Assembly: GCF_003113895.1 (NCBI RefSeq)
Contig: NZ_BDUD01000001.1
Span: forward strand, 6,748,792-6,812,791
Origin: Nostoc commune NIES-4072
GTDB lineage: Bacteria > Cyanobacteriota > Cyanobacteriia > Cyanobacteriales > Nostocaceae
Direction of reading: 5' to 3'
DNA: 64,000 bases
Shown here: piece after piece, positions 62,521 through 64,000 of the stretch
How positions within the stretch are numbered: the first letter of the stretch is position 1
Layout of the letters: every line of letters starts with the position of its first letter
Made by a program: the position numbers and the translations under genes
The notes under the pieces: generated by a model
Seen by the model: the letters and a program-made list of their open reading frames with translations, nothing else
Databases searched by the model: none
Told to the model about the DNA's origin: nothing

Positions 62521-63198
62521 GTGTTTACAGGATTAATCCAGGCATTAGGAACGATGGAACCCTTAGGGGGTGATTCTTGGCAAATTACTTGCGTAAGCCA
62601 TTCGTGTGAAGTAATTATGCAAGATTTGGCTTATGGTGACAGTGTTGCAGTAGATGGTGTTTGCCTGACAGTAGAAAAAGTTTTAAAAGACGGGTTTATT
62701 GCCACGGCTTCACCGGAAACGCTCCGTCGCACTACTTTAGGAGGTGAGCAAACGCAACAGCGATATGTCAATTTAGAAGCATCGCTAAGGGTGGGCAGTA
62801 AAGTTGGCGGTCATTTTGTGATGGGTCATGTAGACGGCATCGGTCAATTGCTAGTGGCAGAACAAACGGCTAGTTCTTGGGAAATGACCTTTATTGCTTC
62901 CGAGGCGATCGCACGGTATATTGTCCCCAAAGGTAGCATAGCTGTCAATGGCATCAGTCTTACTGTAGCGGCTTATGAGCCAGAACTCTCTCAATTCAAG
63001 GTGGCAGTAATTCCCCTCACATACACCGATACAAATCTTCGCTATTTGGTTTCTGGAAGTTTGGTGAATCTAGAAGGAGATATTCTCGGCAAATACGTCG
63101 AAAAATTCCTTTACCCTAGCAACCCACACACCACCACTGATGAAACTAGTATGGATGGCATCACACCCGCATTCTTAGCAGAACACGGGTATTTGTAA
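62521..63198 (+). CDS. ribE: riboflavin synthase, alpha subunit
   Basis: A 225-residue protein from GTG 62521 (MFTGLIQALGTM, the invariant start). Two lumazine-binding repeats (about 1-97 and 98-205; GDSVAVDGVCLTV and GSIAVNGISLTV, VGGHFVMGHVDG). It dismutates two 6,7-dimethyl-8-ribityllumazine to riboflavin. The C-terminal SMDGITPAFLAEHGYL is a short cyanobacterial extension. Confidence 0.96.
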   Translation: MFTGLIQALGTMEPLGGDSWQITCVSHSCEVIMQDLAYGDSVAVDGVCLTVEKVLKDGFIATASPETLRRTTLGGEQTQQRYVNLEASLRVGSKVGGHFVMGHVDGIGQLLVAEQTASSWEMTFIASEAIARYIVPKGSIAVNGISLTVAAYEPELSQFKVAVIPLTYTDTNLRYLVSGSLVNLEGDILGKYVEKFLYPSNPHTTTDETSMDGITPAFLAEHGYL

Positions 63199-63306
63199 TT
63201 GGGCATGGGGCATTGGGCATGGGGCATGGGGCATGGGGCATTGGGCATGGGGCATGGGGCATGGGGCATGGGGCATGGGGCATGGGGCATGGGGCATGGG
63301 GGATTG
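63199..63306. repeat. GGGGCAT/GGGCATT heptamer tandem array
   Basis: About fifteen 7-bp units (GGGCATG, GGGCATT) directly after the riboflavin synthase stop, followed by CTCATCTCCC and CCCCTGCT-type low complexity up to about 63370. Frames through it (MGMGHGAWG...) are artefacts. Confidence 0.9.
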
Positions 63307-63372
63307 TTCTTGTCTCCCTCATCTCCCTCATCTCCCCCTGCTCCCCCTGCTTCCCCTGCCCCTCAGCTTCTT

Positions 63373-64000
63373 CTAACTTCCTGGTTCCTGGCTTACCTGA
63401 GCAGTTTGCAAGCCTCGTACTAACTGGCTGAGGGCGCTTTGTAATTCCACGCCTGGGTCAGTAGCAATCCACCCGTTCGGTGTCAGGTGACGAACTTCAA
63501 AGTGCAGGTGAGGGCCTGTGGAGTTCCCGGTGCTGCCAACTAGCCCGATGACAGTTCCAGGTTGTACCCACTGACCGGGTTGAACAAGGATTTCTGACAT
63601 GTGACCGTAGAGAGTTTGTTCAGCAGATTTGTGATTTAGGATAACGGTTAAACCATAACCACCCACCCAGTTAGCAGTTTCCACTTGACCAGCAGCAGCA
63701 GCCAAAACTGGTGTTCCCGTAGGCGCACCTAAATCTGTACCAGCATGGAAGCGTTGATTACCTGTGATTGGATGAATTCGCCAACCAAATACAGAAGTGA
63801 TGGCAGCAGGTATAGACAATGGATACATCATCCCCGTACCACTATAGGCAACTCTCCCTATGTAGGGGATTTGCGGCAATACTGATGCCAGTGAGAAGTC
63901 ATAAGCTACGTTGCTGGGACGAGGTGCAATGTTGCCATCTGCCATTGGTGGAGGTAAAGTACCGCCACTGGGTGCGATGGGAGTTGCACTCACTCTCGTG
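63373..64000 (-). CDS. M23 family metallopeptidase, C-terminal part (runs off window end)
   Basis: At least 209 residues, open to the window edge. The LytM/M23 peptidase domain is complete: FGWRIHPITGNQRFHAGTDLGAPTGTPVLAAAAG (zinc His and Asp), YGHMSEI and GPHLHFEVR (HxH). It cuts cell-wall peptide bridges. The Pro-rich stretch before it (GGTLPPPMADGNIAPRPSN) is a linker from a larger protein. The last residues (SQEPGS) come from the adjacent repeat sequence. Confidence 0.92.
   Translation of the reverse strand, partial: TRVSATPIAPSGGTLPPPMADGNIAPRPSNVAYDFSLASVLPQIPYIGRVAYSGTGMMYPLSIPAAITSVFGWRIHPITGNQRFHAGTDLGAPTGTPVLAAAAGQVETANWVGGYGLTVILNHKSAEQTLYGHMSEILVQPGQWVQPGTVIGLVGSTGNSTGPHLHFEVRHLTPNGWIATDPGVELQSALSQLVRGLQTAQVSQEPGS

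Noticed and set aside
63199..63431. Two 70-residue frames rich in MGHGAWG
   Set aside because: Made of heptamer repeats directly after the riboflavin synthase gene; overlap the end of the M23 gene.

Overview
The window looks like chromosomal DNA of a filamentous, heterocyst-forming cyanobacterium of the Nostoc/Anabaena group. The evidence is the very frequent octamer GCGATCGC (HIP1), low GC content, many short tandemly repeated heptamers (GGGCATG/GTGCTGA/TAGGAGT types) between genes, several Uma2/DUF820 paralogues, DUF2808 and DUF2232 proteins, a CRP-family regulator that resembles DevH, and a CSP41-like dehydrogenase. I saw no rRNA, tRNA, CRISPR array or prophage.

Layout. 1-11 kb: start of an RTX repeat protein (cut by the window edge), an ATP-grasp peptide-ligase-like enzyme, a short-chain dehydrogenase, the Mg transporter MgtE, a 1.5 kb gene-free gap, and a 1147-residue extracellular-type protein with three near-identical PA14 repeats, two Calx-beta domains and a sugar-dehydrogenase propeller. 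11-19 kb: a HigBA-like toxin-antitoxin pair; a minus-strand run of glycosyltransferase, two TVP38 membrane proteins and a disulfide oxidoreductase, with an 11-copy 21-bp tandem repeat in its middle; two Uma2 genes; DUF2808; DoxX. 19-26 kb: a four-repeat OAA-type lectin, a helicase, an SMP-30 protein, a truncated Uma2 gene and a CSP41-like protein. 26-36 kb: an exopolysaccharide/GDP-fucose locus (glycosyltransferase, sugar transferase, gmd, fcl), 5-formyl-THF cyclo-ligase, a catalase-like protein, a broken gene, a small HNH module, an ABC permease and a second sugar transferase. 36-51 kb: a 1326-residue coiled-coil/Hsp70-like ATPase, the DevH-like regulator with DUF2232 and CobT-like genes, a Tat/lipoprotein solute-binding protein, a methyltransferase, a LysR regulator and a U32 peptidase.

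51-60 kb is accessory DNA: TacA-TacT-like and HicAB toxin-antitoxin pairs, a ParA-like ATPase overlapping a HEPN protein, a complete IS982-family element with target duplication, an ABC exporter whose start is separated from its body by a nine-base poly-A frameshift, a PIN toxin gene destroyed by a MITE (with 10-bp target duplication) and a frameshift, an attC-like integron site just after it, and a retropepsin-like protein. 60-64 kb returns to housekeeping genes: aldo/keto reductase, bifunctional nuclease, riboflavin synthase and an M23 peptidase cut by the window end.

The most noteworthy signals are the attC-like site behind a ruined toxin cassette, the ParA-HEPN pair, the four-repeat lectin, the PA14/Calx-beta/sugar dehydrogenase protein, the poly-A frameshift, and repeated cases in which dispersed non-coding repeats sit in frame inside conserved genes (U32 peptidase twice, CobT-like, DUF2808).
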